Source of the DNA: an uncultured Terriglobales bacterium
GTDB lineage: Bacteria > Acidobacteriota > Terriglobia > Terriglobales > Acidobacteriaceae
Assembly (NCBI GenBank): GCA_955652395.1
Contig: CATPBJ010000184.1
Coordinates: 1-64,000, forward strand
Direction of reading: 5' to 3'
Length of the DNA: 64,000 nucleotides
Below, one piece after another: positions 43,164-51,842 of this stretch. The stretch's first letter is position 1. Every line of letters starts with the position of its first letter. The notes beneath the pieces were generated by a model. The model was not told the origin of the DNA and searched no databases. It saw nothing but the letters and a program-made list of their open reading frames with translations. Position numbers and translations under genes: made by a program.

Positions 43164-44477
43164 TCAGCCGATTTCTTCGGACCAGTTCTCAAGCGTCTTC
43201 TTGACCTGGGCCATGAACTGGTCGGCGACCGCGCCGTCGATGAGCCTGTGGTCGTAGCCCAAAGTCAGATGGACGATGGAACGGATCGCGATCGAGTCGT
43301 TGCCATCGTCGTCGGTAACCACCATCGGCGCCTTGGTAATTCCACCTACGCCCATGATGGCCGAGTTCGGCTGGTTGATGATGGGCAATCCGAAGACCGC
43401 GCCAAACTGGCCTGGGTTGGTGATGGTGAAGGTCGAACCCTCGACTTCTTCCGGCTTGAGTTTCTTGTTGCGGGCGCGCTCGCCCAGATCGCTGATGCCG
43501 CGCTGCAGGCCGAGGAAGTTGAGGTCGTCGGCGTTCTTCAGCACCGGAACGATCAGTCCCCAGTCAAGCGCGACCGCGATTCCGAGATTAACGTGGCGAT
43601 GATAACGGATGCTCTCGCCTTCGACCGAGGCATTCACGATGGGAAACTGTTGCAGCGTGATGATGGCCGCACGCGAGAAAAATGGCATGAAAGTGAGGCG
43701 GGCGCCGTGTCGTTTTTCAAAGCCGGACTTGGTCTTATTGCGCAACTGAACGATGCGAGTCAGATCCACTTCGAACATGCAGTGGACGTGGGCGCTGGTG
43801 CGCCGCGACTCGATCATGCGATGGGCAATGATCTTGCGCATCTGGTTCATAGGCACCAGGTCGCCGGGAATGGATGCTGGGGCGGGAGAGCTGCCATCCG
43901 ATTTCGCCGGAGGTGCAGGTCTGGCAGGAGTAGCCGAGACCGCCGCGTTCGGCGCACTCTTCTCCAGAAAAGCAGTGATGTCTTGTTTGGTGATGCGTCC
44001 GCCCAGTCCGGTTCCGGGAACTTGCGCGAGATTAATGTTGTGCTCGCGCGCGATCTTGCGGACCAACGGGGACGAGCGAGCGTGGTCTTCGTCCTCATGC
44101 GAAACCTGGGGTTGTGAAGGTTGGGCATCGGCCCTGGGTTCAATAACCGGGGCAGACGTTTTCGCTGGAACTGATTCTTTTTTTGCCGGCGGAGGCGGAG
44201 TCGCAGCTGCGGCCGCTGGTTTGGCGGCGGCGCTCTCGCCATCCGCGGAAATCGTGCCCACGACCGTGTTCACCTGAACGGTTGCGCCTTCGGCAACTTT
44301 AATGTCCTGGAGGACTCCCGAAGCTGGTGCAGGAATTTCGGCATCCACCTTGTCGGTAGAGATCTCGAACAGGGGTTCGTCGCGCTGCACCTTGTCACCG
44401 GGCTTTTTCAACCATTTGGTGATGGTCCCTTCAAAGATCGATTCGCCCATCTGGGGCATGACAATATCAGTCGGCAT
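43164..44477 (-). CDS. 2-oxoacid dehydrogenase E2 component (acyltransferase)
   Basis: E2 carries the lipoyl arm and transfers the acyl group to CoA. The 437-aa protein has one lipoyl domain (FEISTDKVDAEI, Lys about 43), a linker rich in Ala/Pro, a peripheral-subunit-binding domain (SSPLVRKIAREHNINLAQVP) and the catalytic domain ending in GYDHRLIDGAVADQFM. The ATG at 44477 begins the canonical MPTDIVMPQMGESI; the track adds 77 spurious residues. Pyruvate versus branched-chain substrate cannot be decided. Confidence 0.95.
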   Translation of the reverse strand: MPTDIVMPQMGESIFEGTITKWLKKPGDKVQRDEPLFEISTDKVDAEIPAPASGVLQDIKVAEGATVQVNTVVGTISADGESAAAKPAAAAATPPPPAKKESVPAKTSAPVIEPRADAQPSQPQVSHEDEDHARSSPLVRKIAREHNINLAQVPGTGLGGRITKQDITAFLEKSAPNAAVSATPARPAPPAKSDGSSPAPASIPGDLVPMNQMRKIIAHRMIESRRTSAHVHCMFEVDLTRIVQLRNKTKSGFEKRHGARLTFMPFFSRAAIITLQQFPIVNASVEGESIRYHRHVNLGIAVALDWGLIVPVLKNADDLNFLGLQRGISDLGERARNKKLKPEEVEGSTFTITNPGQFGAVFGLPIINQPNSAIMGVGGITKAPMVVTDDDGNDSIAIRSIVHLTLGYDHRLIDGAVADQFMAQVKKTLENWSEEIG

Positions 44478-44565
44478 AAATCCCTTCCCCGCAGCTCTGC
44501 TCTGGCCCGCGCAACTGTACATTATATATATCGGCCAGGATATCCTGGCTGCACGGCCAGTATCT

Positions 44566-45123
44566 CTAATCGTGGTGCCCGTGTTCTTGCCCTTCGGGAT
44601 TGACAGCGGGCGCGACGCCCGTGGACTTCTTCCAATAATCCTGCACCGCCGGGGGGAGCTTTTCGATGCGCGATAGGAAGGCCGTGACTTTCCACATGTC
44701 TTGTTCACTCAACACCTTGTTCCAGGCCGGCATGCCGGTATAGCGGACGCCCGTGCGAACGGCGTAGTAGATGTGCCACTCGGGATCATCCATGGGGTGG
44801 ATGATCAGTTGCGGAACCGGAGGGTAGAAGGATGCTCCGAAGGGGCTGGGTTTGTTGTCGAGGTTGCCATGACACCCGGCGCAGTTCATGGTGTAGATTT
44901 TCATTCCGTCGATGAGGTTTTCGTCCGTCGGTGGCACCGGATTGGTCAGGCGCGGTGCGTGGCGCTCCATCGACGCATCCAGGGCGGACATGGCGACGCG
45001 GCGCTCGATTTTCGGCGGAACGGAGTCAGCATTCGTGGGCAGAAAGCCGAGCGTGGCGATGGCCAGCCCTCCCAGGAAGAGCAGGACCAAGGTGGCCACG
45101 ACGCCGAGGATGAAATCACGCAT
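44566..45123 (-). CDS. Membrane-anchored c-type cytochrome
   Basis: The 185-aa protein has an N-terminal helix (ILGVVATLVLLFLGGLAIA) and one haem site NCAGCHG with the distal methionine region YTGMPAWNKVLSEQDMWKVT. It belongs to the mono-haem cytochrome c class exposed to the periplasm. AAGGAGG precedes the ATG. It sits inside the 2-oxoacid dehydrogenase operon between DUF2007 and E2 genes, an odd place for an electron carrier. Confidence 0.92.
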   Translation of the reverse strand: MRDFILGVVATLVLLFLGGLAIATLGFLPTNADSVPPKIERRVAMSALDASMERHAPRLTNPVPPTDENLIDGMKIYTMNCAGCHGNLDNKPSPFGASFYPPVPQLIIHPMDDPEWHIYYAVRTGVRYTGMPAWNKVLSEQDMWKVTAFLSRIEKLPPAVQDYWKKSTGVAPAVNPEGQEHGHHD

Positions 45124-45166
45124 TCTTGCCTCCTTAAGACTTCACTCATGCTTTTAGAAGACGCAG

Positions 45167-45400
45167 CTACTGATGGTCGGGCGGAGCTGTGTGGTGCAGG
45201 ATGGCGCGGGCGTCCTGCGCCTCTGATTCTCTCACTCGCAGCTTGATCCCGCCGAGTATGTGCGAATGCCAGCCGCCGATGCGAAGCATGTTTTCATCAT
45301 ACGCGAAGCACTCGATATCCGCGGATTCCAGGCGGGTGCGGGCCAGAAGGAATTCCGTCTGGCTGTGAAAGACCGCGATGGTTACGAGATTTTCGTGCAT
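45167..45400 (-). CDS. DUF2007-domain protein, 77 aa
   Basis: The small protein has the signal-transducing DUF2007 pattern TIAVFHSQTEFLLARTRLES, ECFAYDENMLRIGG and IKLRVRESEAQDARAIL. The fold resembles PII-like ferredoxin folds, but its role is unknown. It starts 22 bp after E1 beta on the same strand. Confidence 0.85.
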   Translation of the reverse strand: MHENLVTIAVFHSQTEFLLARTRLESADIECFAYDENMLRIGGWHSHILGGIKLRVRESEAQDARAILHHTAPPDHQ

Positions 45401-45422
45401 GGTCCCAACTGACGATGGAACC

Positions 45423-46397
45423 TCAATAAGACTTCAGTCGCCGGGCTTCGCGCAGCACGTTGCTCACCTGGGGCAGGAAATATTCCTCCTGCGGCGGCGA
45501 AAACGGCACTGGAGAATCCTTGGCGGCAATGCGAACGATGGGGCCGTCGAGATCGTCGAAAGCTTCTTCATTGATGATGGCCGCAATTTCGCCGGCGAGG
45601 CCTCCAGTGCGGGAATGCTCGTGAAGAATGATGACCTTGCTGGTCTTGCGGACGGTCGCGGCAATAGCTTCGCGATCGAGGGGCAAGACGGTTCGCAAGT
45701 CAACGATTTCGACGTCGATCCCTTCCTTGCTTAAGGTCTCAGCGGCTTCTTGCGCGGTGTACACCATGGCGGCGTAAGTAATGATGCTCAGGTCGCGGCC
45801 TTCACGGGCGATGCGCGCCTTGCCCAGCGGCACAATGTAATCTTCCTCCGGCACTTCTTCCTTGATGCGGCGATAAAGATACTTGTGCTCGAAGAAAATG
45901 ACCGGGTTGTTGTCGCGGATCGCCGCTTTGATCAGACCCTTGGCATCGTAGGCGCTGGCCGGACAAACCACTTTCAGGCCGGGCGTGTGTACGAACCACA
46001 TCTCCGGATTCTGCGAGTGAAAGGGGCCGCCGTGGACCTTGCCGCCGCTGGGCCCGCGGATGACCAGCGGTGCCGGAGCTCCCCAGCGATAGTGAGCTTT
46101 GGCCACCATGTTGACGATCTGGTTGAAAGCGCAGCCGATGAAATCCATAAACTGGAATTCGGCTACCGGGCGCATACCGATGAGCGAGGCGCCGAAGGCC
46201 GCGCCCACGATGGCCGACTCGGCGATCGGTGTGTCGATGACGCGCTCGGGGCCGAAGCGGTCAATGAAGCCGTCGGTGACTTTGAAAGCCCCGCCGTAGA
46301 TGCCGATGTCTTCGCCCAGGCAGAAGACGGCGGGATCGCGCTCCATTTCCTCCCAGATGCCCTGGCGGATGGCTTCGAGATAGGTCAGTTGGGACAT
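45423..46397 (-). CDS. 2-oxoacid dehydrogenase E1 beta subunit
   Basis: The 324-aa protein is the beta half of the heterotetrameric thiamine-diphosphate E1. It has MERDPAVFCLGEDIGIYGGA, DRFGPERVIDTPIAESAIVG, FHSQNPEMWFVHTPGLKVVC and the C-terminal transketolase domain with GIDVEIVDLRTVLPLD and HEHSRTGGLAGE. AAGGAGA lies upstream. It follows E1 alpha by 69 bp. Confidence 0.95.
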   Translation of the reverse strand: MSQLTYLEAIRQGIWEEMERDPAVFCLGEDIGIYGGAFKVTDGFIDRFGPERVIDTPIAESAIVGAAFGASLIGMRPVAEFQFMDFIGCAFNQIVNMVAKAHYRWGAPAPLVIRGPSGGKVHGGPFHSQNPEMWFVHTPGLKVVCPASAYDAKGLIKAAIRDNNPVIFFEHKYLYRRIKEEVPEEDYIVPLGKARIAREGRDLSIITYAAMVYTAQEAAETLSKEGIDVEIVDLRTVLPLDREAIAATVRKTSKVIILHEHSRTGGLAGEIAAIINEEAFDDLDGPIVRIAAKDSPVPFSPPQEEYFLPQVSNVLREARRLKSY

Positions 46398-46466
46398 TGC
46401 TCTTACTTGTTCTCCTTAATCGTTGGAGAGCATAACTCGCTTGCGATGGGAAGAACGTGACAGACG

Positions 46467-47801
46467 TCACTTCAAATGCACTGCTGCCTCCACTTCCCCG
46501 GGACCGCCAGCGAGCCCCTTTCTGGCTTTTGGTGTTCCGTACTTCGGCTTGATTTCGTGGCATCCATCTTCGCAATACACACCGCCCGCTGCGGATTCTG
46601 GTTCCGGCATCGGACTGGCGACTGCGAAATTGCGGTCGGCTTCCAGTTGTTGATCAACACCAGCGGTCAGGTCTCGGTGCTCAGTTGGAGTCAGCCACTT
46701 TTTTACGTTTAACAGGTAATTTTCGATGCGGGTAATTGGGTCGCGTTTGCGCCAGTATTCGAACAGCGGTTTGGGAACGTAATCGGCGGCGTCGTGGATG
46801 GCGTGGCCTTTCATGCGCATCATCTTGGCTTCGATCAAGGTGGGGCCTTCTCCGCGGCGAGCCCGTTCGCAGGCTTCGTGGGCGGCGTCGTAGACCTGAC
46901 AGGCGTCGGTGCCGTCAACGATCACGCCGGGAATGCCATAGGCGATGGCGCGCTCGGCGAGATCTTTCACGCGGAACTGCATGTCGGCGGGTGTGGAGTA
47001 TGCCCAGAGATTATTTTCAACAATGAGCACGAGCCCAAGGTCCTGTACCGCGGCGAAATTCAAGCCTTCGTAGGTGACGCCGGTGGACTGGCCGCCGTCG
47101 CCGATGTAAGTCATGACGGCGATGTTGCGTCCCTGGAGACGCGCGCCGAGAGCCACGCCCGCGAGAACGGGGAGGAGGTCGCCCAGAGTCGAAACGGGAG
47201 CAACGATGTTGCGATCTTTGATGTCTCCGAAGTGTGACGAAGCGTCGCGGCCCCGGGTCGGCGAATCGGCTTTGGCCAAGTACTGCATCATGATGTCGCG
47301 AGGGGAGAAACCGCGGACCAGGGTCGAGCCCTGATTGCGGATCATGGGGCCCAGCCAGTCGTCCTTATGCAACGCATATGCGGAAGCGCAAGAGCAGGCT
47401 TCCTGACCTAGTCCGAAGTAAACGCCGCCGACTACCTTTCCCTGTTTGTAGAGATTTTCGAGCGCGGCCTCCATCTTCCGATTGAGCAGCATCCAGCGGT
47501 AGATCTCAATGCATCGCTTTTTGTTCAGATATTTTGATTCGCGGATGGGCGGGACTGGAGCGCTGAGGTCGCCGGTGACTTCGTAGCTGACTTTGCCGCC
47601 TTTGCGCCCCTGCCGGATCGAGAAGTTTGGCCTTTCGAGGCGATGATCAGGGATGGTGTAGGTACGTTGGTCGGGGCTGACGCCATTGCGCGTGGATTTG
47701 ACGGCGAGTGGTTTGTTTTGTTTCTTGGCCATGTGCGGCTCGGCGCTATCCATGCTAACGCGGACAGCTGAATTCTGTCGCGTCGCAGGCTTCGCCGTCA
47801 T
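46467..47801 (-). CDS. 2-oxoacid dehydrogenase E1 alpha subunit
   Basis: The 444-aa protein binds thiamine diphosphate through YIGDGGQSTGVTYEGLNFAA ending at IVENN. Other E1 alpha marks are GLGQEACSCASAYAL, RGRDASSHFG and EAKMMRMKGHAIHDAADYVP. An N-terminal extension of about 80 residues precedes the core. Its ATG directly follows the lipB stop codon, so translation is probably coupled. Substrate specificity is open. Confidence 0.94.
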   Translation of the reverse strand: MTAKPATRQNSAVRVSMDSAEPHMAKKQNKPLAVKSTRNGVSPDQRTYTIPDHRLERPNFSIRQGRKGGKVSYEVTGDLSAPVPPIRESKYLNKKRCIEIYRWMLLNRKMEAALENLYKQGKVVGGVYFGLGQEACSCASAYALHKDDWLGPMIRNQGSTLVRGFSPRDIMMQYLAKADSPTRGRDASSHFGDIKDRNIVAPVSTLGDLLPVLAGVALGARLQGRNIAVMTYIGDGGQSTGVTYEGLNFAAVQDLGLVLIVENNLWAYSTPADMQFRVKDLAERAIAYGIPGVIVDGTDACQVYDAAHEACERARRGEGPTLIEAKMMRMKGHAIHDAADYVPKPLFEYWRKRDPITRIENYLLNVKKWLTPTEHRDLTAGVDQQLEADRNFAVASPMPEPESAAGGVYCEDGCHEIKPKYGTPKARKGLAGGPGEVEAAVHLK

Positions 47802-48641
47802 TTATGCGCGGAATGTATCGGCTTTTTTGTGCAGCTGACGCAATTCTTCTGGCACCGAAAGGGGCACTCCCACGGAGTTTCCTAGTAGCGCATCCAGACT
47901 CTCCAGCCAGAGCATCTGGCTCTCGAAGACTACCCCGAAGTTGCGGGAGATGGAGTGGGCAACGTCTTGTAACGGAACCGGTCGGCTCAGCTCTTTCGCC
48001 ATGGAAGTCACGGGCTTGGTGGTGATCCCACAGGGGATGATCAGGCTGAAGTAGTCGAGGTCGATGTTCACGTTGAGGGCGAAACCATGCGAGGTCACGG
48101 CGCGGGAAATGTGGACTCCGATGGCGGCCAGCTTTGCTTCTTCTTTGACTGTGTGGAGGCGGGTCTCAGACCCGCCCGGCCCGGGTGGAAGATCCGGGCC
48201 CACATGGTCTGTGTTGGTCCAGACGCCTGTGAGGCCGCAGATGCGGGCGGCAGAAATTCCAAAATCAGCGCAGGTGCGGATTAGGACTTCTTCGAGGCGG
48301 CGCACGTAATCGACTGCGCCTAGAGTCTTACGCTTCGCGTCGGGCGTTGCAATGGCGCGGAGATCGAAGATGGGGTAGCCGACCAGCTGGCCGGGGCCGT
48401 GGAAGGTGACATCGCCGCCGCGGTCGCACTCGAATACTTGCACACCGCGCTGGGCCAGCAGTTCGGGCGAAGCCACAATGTTTTTCTGCTTCGCATTGCG
48501 GCCGAGAGTAATGACTGGTGAATGTTCGAGCAGCAGCAGGACATCGCCGATGCGGCATTCTTTTCGGAGATCGACGAGGCGTTGTTGCAGGCTGAGGCCG
48601 GTGGCGTAGTCGACGGTGCCGAGTTGGAGGACGGAGATCAT
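47802..48641 (-). CDS. lipB: Octanoyltransferase LipB with in-frame insert
   Basis: LipB moves octanoyl groups from ACP to lipoyl domains such as that of the E2 in this operon. The 279 aa show LLLLEHSPVITLGRNAKQKN, GGDVTFHGPGQLVGYPIFDL, the catalytic Cys in ARICGLTGVW and the Lys in EAKLAAIGVHISRAVTSHGF. Between GVW and EEAKLAAIG lie about 24 extra residues (HVGPDLPPGPGGSETRLHTV) encoded by two DNA hairpins. lipA is not in the window. Confidence 0.94.
   Translation of the reverse strand: MISVLQLGTVDYATGLSLQQRLVDLRKECRIGDVLLLLEHSPVITLGRNAKQKNIVASPELLAQRGVQVFECDRGGDVTFHGPGQLVGYPIFDLRAIATPDAKRKTLGAVDYVRRLEEVLIRTCADFGISAARICGLTGVWTNTDHVGPDLPPGPGGSETRLHTVKEEAKLAAIGVHISRAVTSHGFALNVNIDLDYFSLIIPCGITTKPVTSMAKELSRPVPLQDVAHSISRNFGVVFESQMLWLESLDALLGNSVGVPLSVPEELRQLHKKADTFRA
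48158..48200. repeat. Double-hairpin element inside lipB
   Basis: GGCGGGTC-TCA-GACCCGCC (48158-48176) is a perfect 8-bp hairpin, followed by GGCCCGG...CCGGGCC (48178-48200). Read on the minus strand, GGATCTTC precedes a CGGG-TCTGAG-ACCCG stem and then CACAC. The element in the molybdopterin oxidoreductase gene has the same order. Confidence 0.75.
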
Positions 48642-48749
48642 TGAGTCATTGTGTAATTTAGTAATTGGATAATTGAGCTACGTTCTGGTTGAGAACACTG
48701 GTCGCGTTTCAAATTTCTCAATTACCAAATTTCTCCATTACGCAATCCG

Positions 48750-50186
48750 TCACGCGTTGATCGCCATTCCATACACGCTGTTCGAGGCATCCAACATGGC
48801 TTCGGCGAGCGTGGGGTGGGCGTGAATCGTCCAGATGAGATCTTCTACCGTGGCTTCGAGTTCGATCGCTGCTACCGCTTCGGCGATGAGCTCGGTGGCT
48901 TGCGGGCCGATGATGTGCACGCCAAGAATTTCGCCATAATCGGCGTCAGAGACGATCTTGATGAAGCCCTCGTGCTGGCCGACGATTGAGGCTCGCGAGT
49001 TCGCGGTGAAGGGAAACTTGCCCACTTTGACGTTGTAACCGGCCTCTCCGGCTTTCGCTTCGGTCAAGCCGACGCTGCCAATTTCAGGATGACAGTAGGT
49101 CGCGTTGGGAATATGCTCCGGGTTGATCGGCTTGCCCTTTTTGCCGGCAATTTTGGTTACAGCCACGATGCCTTCCATCGCGCCGACGTGGGCGAGTTGC
49201 GGCGTCCCGAGCACGACGTCGCCGATGGCGTAGACGCCGGGCTCGGCGGTCTGCATCCAGCTGTCGGTTTTGACGAAGCCGCGGTCGGGCTTGATCTTCG
49301 TCTTTTCCAGGCCAATATTTTCAGTCCGCGGCTTGCGGCCGACTGCGATCAGGATTCGCTCGGTCTCGATTTTCTCCGGCTTGCCATTCACGCTGAAGTT
49401 GACGGTGATTCCTGATTTGCCCTTTTCGATGTTATCGACCTTGGCACCGGTGTGGAAAGCGATACCGCGCTTGCGGTAAACCCGCGCCAGTTCCTTGGAG
49501 ATTTCTTCGTCTTCAATGGGAACCAGTCGGGGCAGCATTTCGATGACGGTGACTTCTGTGCCGAAGGAACGGAAGATGGAAGCGAATTCAACGCCCACCG
49601 CTCCGGCTCCGACAATCACCAAGGACTTGGGAATCTCCTTGAGCGCGAGAATCTCGATGTTGGTCAGGACCTGGTCGCCGGGCTCGAGGCCGGGAAGCAT
49701 GCGCGCTTCCGAGCCGGTGCAAAGGATTACGTTTTTGGCTTTGACCTGGGTGGCTTTGCTGTCGGCGGTGACCTCGACGGTCAGCACACCGTTTTGCGCC
49801 GGGCCGGTCAGCTTGCCGTATCCCCGGATGGTTTCCACCTTGTTCTTCTTCATCAGGAACTCGAGACCCTTGGCGTGTTTGGCCACGATCTTCGACTTGC
49901 GTTCCTGGACCGCGGCCCAATTCAGCTTGCGGGCGTCCACGCCTTCGATGCCGAATTCCTTGGCGTCTTTCAGGTGGTCCCAGAGTTCGGCATTGAACAG
50001 GAGAGCTTTGGTCGGGATGCAGCCTACGTGCAGGCAGGTGCCGCCGAGCACGTTGTCTTTCTCGATGAGAGCAGTTTTCAGGCCGTACTGACCGGCGCGG
50101 ATGGCGGCGGTGTAGCCGGCCGGTCCGCTGCCTATGATGGCAATGTCATAAATGGTTTCTGGCAAAGAAGTGGTCCTCACTATCAA
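48750..50186 (-). CDS. lpdA: Dihydrolipoyl dehydrogenase (E3)
   Basis: E3 reoxidises the lipoyl arm with NAD+. The 478 aa show the FAD-binding IIGSGPAGYTAAIRAGQYG, the redox disulfide GGTCLHVGCIPTKALL, the NAD-binding IVGAGAVGVEFASIF, the second FAD motif GVYAIGDV, and the C-terminal His-Glu pair in WTIHAHPTLAEA. The start is uncertain (TTG at 50186 or GTG at 50180). It is the first gene of the operon. Confidence 0.96.
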   Translation of the reverse strand: MIVRTTSLPETIYDIAIIGSGPAGYTAAIRAGQYGLKTALIEKDNVLGGTCLHVGCIPTKALLFNAELWDHLKDAKEFGIEGVDARKLNWAAVQERKSKIVAKHAKGLEFLMKKNKVETIRGYGKLTGPAQNGVLTVEVTADSKATQVKAKNVILCTGSEARMLPGLEPGDQVLTNIEILALKEIPKSLVIVGAGAVGVEFASIFRSFGTEVTVIEMLPRLVPIEDEEISKELARVYRKRGIAFHTGAKVDNIEKGKSGITVNFSVNGKPEKIETERILIAVGRKPRTENIGLEKTKIKPDRGFVKTDSWMQTAEPGVYAIGDVVLGTPQLAHVGAMEGIVAVTKIAGKKGKPINPEHIPNATYCHPEIGSVGLTEAKAGEAGYNVKVGKFPFTANSRASIVGQHEGFIKIVSDADYGEILGVHIIGPQATELIAEAVAAIELEATVEDLIWTIHAHPTLAEAMLDASNSVYGMAINA

Positions 50187-50339
50187 GAGATGCCCGATGG
50201 CAAACCTTTGATTCTAGAACAGAGAGACGCGAAGTTGCGATAGCGGTCGTGCTGGTGGGCTCATTTTCCGGATTCCGAAAAATAATCGACGGGAACTTTC
50301 ATCCCACGTTGGACGTAATATTGACGGTAGGAGCTCTCT

Positions 50340-50561
50340 ATGCACGTCTTTGGGTTCTTCCTTTTCCCGTTCTTTGGATTTGGGTTTGTCCTCTATTTCC
50401 TGCCCACGATTATCGCCCTGCTGCGCGAAAGGCACGACAAGCTTTCCATCTTCCTGCTCAATTTCTTTTTAGGATGGAGTTTGATTGGATGGATCGTAGC
50501 CCTGGTTTGGGCGTGCAAGAATGACCGAGTCATCTACATCCAGAATCCTCAGCGCTACTAG
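50340..50561 (+). CDS. Superinfection-immunity-like membrane protein, 73 aa
   Basis: Two hydrophobic helices flank a basic loop: [20 protein letters not shown] then [19 protein letters not shown]. This matches the Imm-type superinfection immunity family named after phage T4 Imm, which is widespread in chromosomes and often not phage-linked. GGAG precedes the ATG. The stop overlaps the convergent hemB stop by four bases. No phage gene is near. Confidence 0.8.
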   Translation: MHVFGFFLFPFFGFGFVLYFLPTIIALLRERHDKLSIFLLNFFLGWSLIGWIVALVWACKNDRVIYIQNPQRY

Positions 50562-51658
50562 CCCAGCAGCTTCGCCGCTTCTTTCGCGTAGTACGTGACG
50601 ATGATGCTGGCTCCAGCCCGGCGGATCGAGACTAGAGACTCCATCATGACGCGTTCGCGATCGATCCAGTTGTTGCGGGCGGCGGCTTCGATCATGGCGT
50701 ACTCGCCGGAAACCTGGTAGGCGGCCAGTGGGACGTCGAAGCGCTCGCGGGCGGCGGCGATCACGTCCAGATACGGCATCGCGGGCTTGATCATGATCAT
50801 GTCCGCGCCTTCTTCGATATCAGCTTCAATCTCGCGCATGGCCTCGCGCAGGTTTGCGCCATCCATCTGGTAGGAGCGGCGATCGCCGAACTGGGGCGTT
50901 GAATCGGCGGCCTCACGAAACGGGCCATAAAAGCCGGACGCGAACTTGGCGGCATAAGAAAGGATAGGCCTGTTAGAAAGCCCGGCATGATCGAGCGCCT
51001 GGCGGATGGCGGCTACGCGGCCGTCCATCATGTCGGACGGGGCGATGATGTCGACACCGGCGCGGGCCAGTGAGACTGCGGTGCGGGCCAGTAGCTCAAG
51101 CGTGGCGTCGTTGACGATTTCGAATTCCGGTCCGGCAGGGCGAGCGGCAACTTCCGCCGCCGCTTCAATAGCCTTCATTGTTTCTTCGGGCTTTACCGCA
51201 ACTGCCGTAATGGCGTTCCTCGCAGCCGCTCCGAGCGACTGCGGAGTATGTTCCTTGCGCACTACACCGCAGTGCCCATGAGACGTGTACTCGCAAAGGC
51301 AAACATCCCCAGTAATGATGAGGTTGGGGACCTCGCGCTTGATGGCGCGGGCGGCCTGCTGCACGATTCCGTTTTCCGCCCAGGCGCCGGTGGCGACTTC
51401 GTCTTTCGTTTCGGGCAGACCGAACAAGATGATCGCCGGAACCCCCAGCGAGGCGGTCTCGCGCGCGGCTTTCACCGCTGCATCCACGGAAAGATTGAAG
51501 ACGCCCGGCATGGACCGGACTTCCTTGCGCACACCTTCGCCCGGACAGACAAACAAGGGGTAAACAAAGGCCTCGGGAGTGAGCCGGGTCTCGCGTACCA
51601 GCGTCCGCAATTGGTCATTTTGGCGGAGGCGGCGGAGGCGTGTGACCGGGAAGTTCAT
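50558..51658 (-). CDS. hemB: Porphobilinogen synthase (delta-aminolevulinate dehydratase)
   Basis: HemB condenses two 5-aminolevulinate molecules to porphobilinogen in haem synthesis. The 366 aa show [28 protein letters not shown] (metal-site cysteines), [38 protein letters not shown] with the Schiff-base lysine, and [14 protein letters not shown] with the second catalytic lysine. TAGAAT lies six bases before the ATG, suggesting a leaderless transcript. Confidence 0.97.
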   Translation of the reverse strand: MNFPVTRLRRLRQNDQLRTLVRETRLTPEAFVYPLFVCPGEGVRKEVRSMPGVFNLSVDAAVKAARETASLGVPAIILFGLPETKDEVATGAWAENGIVQQAARAIKREVPNLIITGDVCLCEYTSHGHCGVVRKEHTPQSLGAAARNAITAVAVKPEETMKAIEAAAEVAARPAGPEFEIVNDATLELLARTAVSLARAGVDIIAPSDMMDGRVAAIRQALDHAGLSNRPILSYAAKFASGFYGPFREAADSTPQFGDRRSYQMDGANLREAMREIEADIEEGADMIMIKPAMPYLDVIAAARERFDVPLAAYQVSGEYAMIEAAARNNWIDRERVMMESLVSIRRAGASIIVTYYAKEAAKLLG

Positions 51659-51664
51659 GGGTTG

Positions 51665-51670
51665 ATTCTA
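51665..51670 (-). promoter_or_regulatory. -10 box (TAGAAT) of hemB
   Basis: On the minus strand TAGAAT ends six bases before the hemB ATG, leaving no space for a Shine-Dalgarno. Confidence 0.55.
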
Positions 51671-51842
51671 GCAGAGCCTCCGGCGGGCAGGGCCACGGTC
51701 AGTGGTATAGCCGATGAGCGCGGGGTTCGGCTCGAAAAGCATGGTGGAAGCGTTCAAGATCGGCGCGCCATCGTTGCTCTGGAGTACTAAAGTAACGCTT
51801 TGTATATCCCGAAACCTAACCGGTGCAAGCGCAACCACTAGA

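Noticed and set aside
50340-50561. Prophage remnant suggested by the superinfection-immunity-like gene
   Set aside because: Neighbours are lpdA and hemB, no phage gene is near, and the family is common in chromosomes outside prophages.
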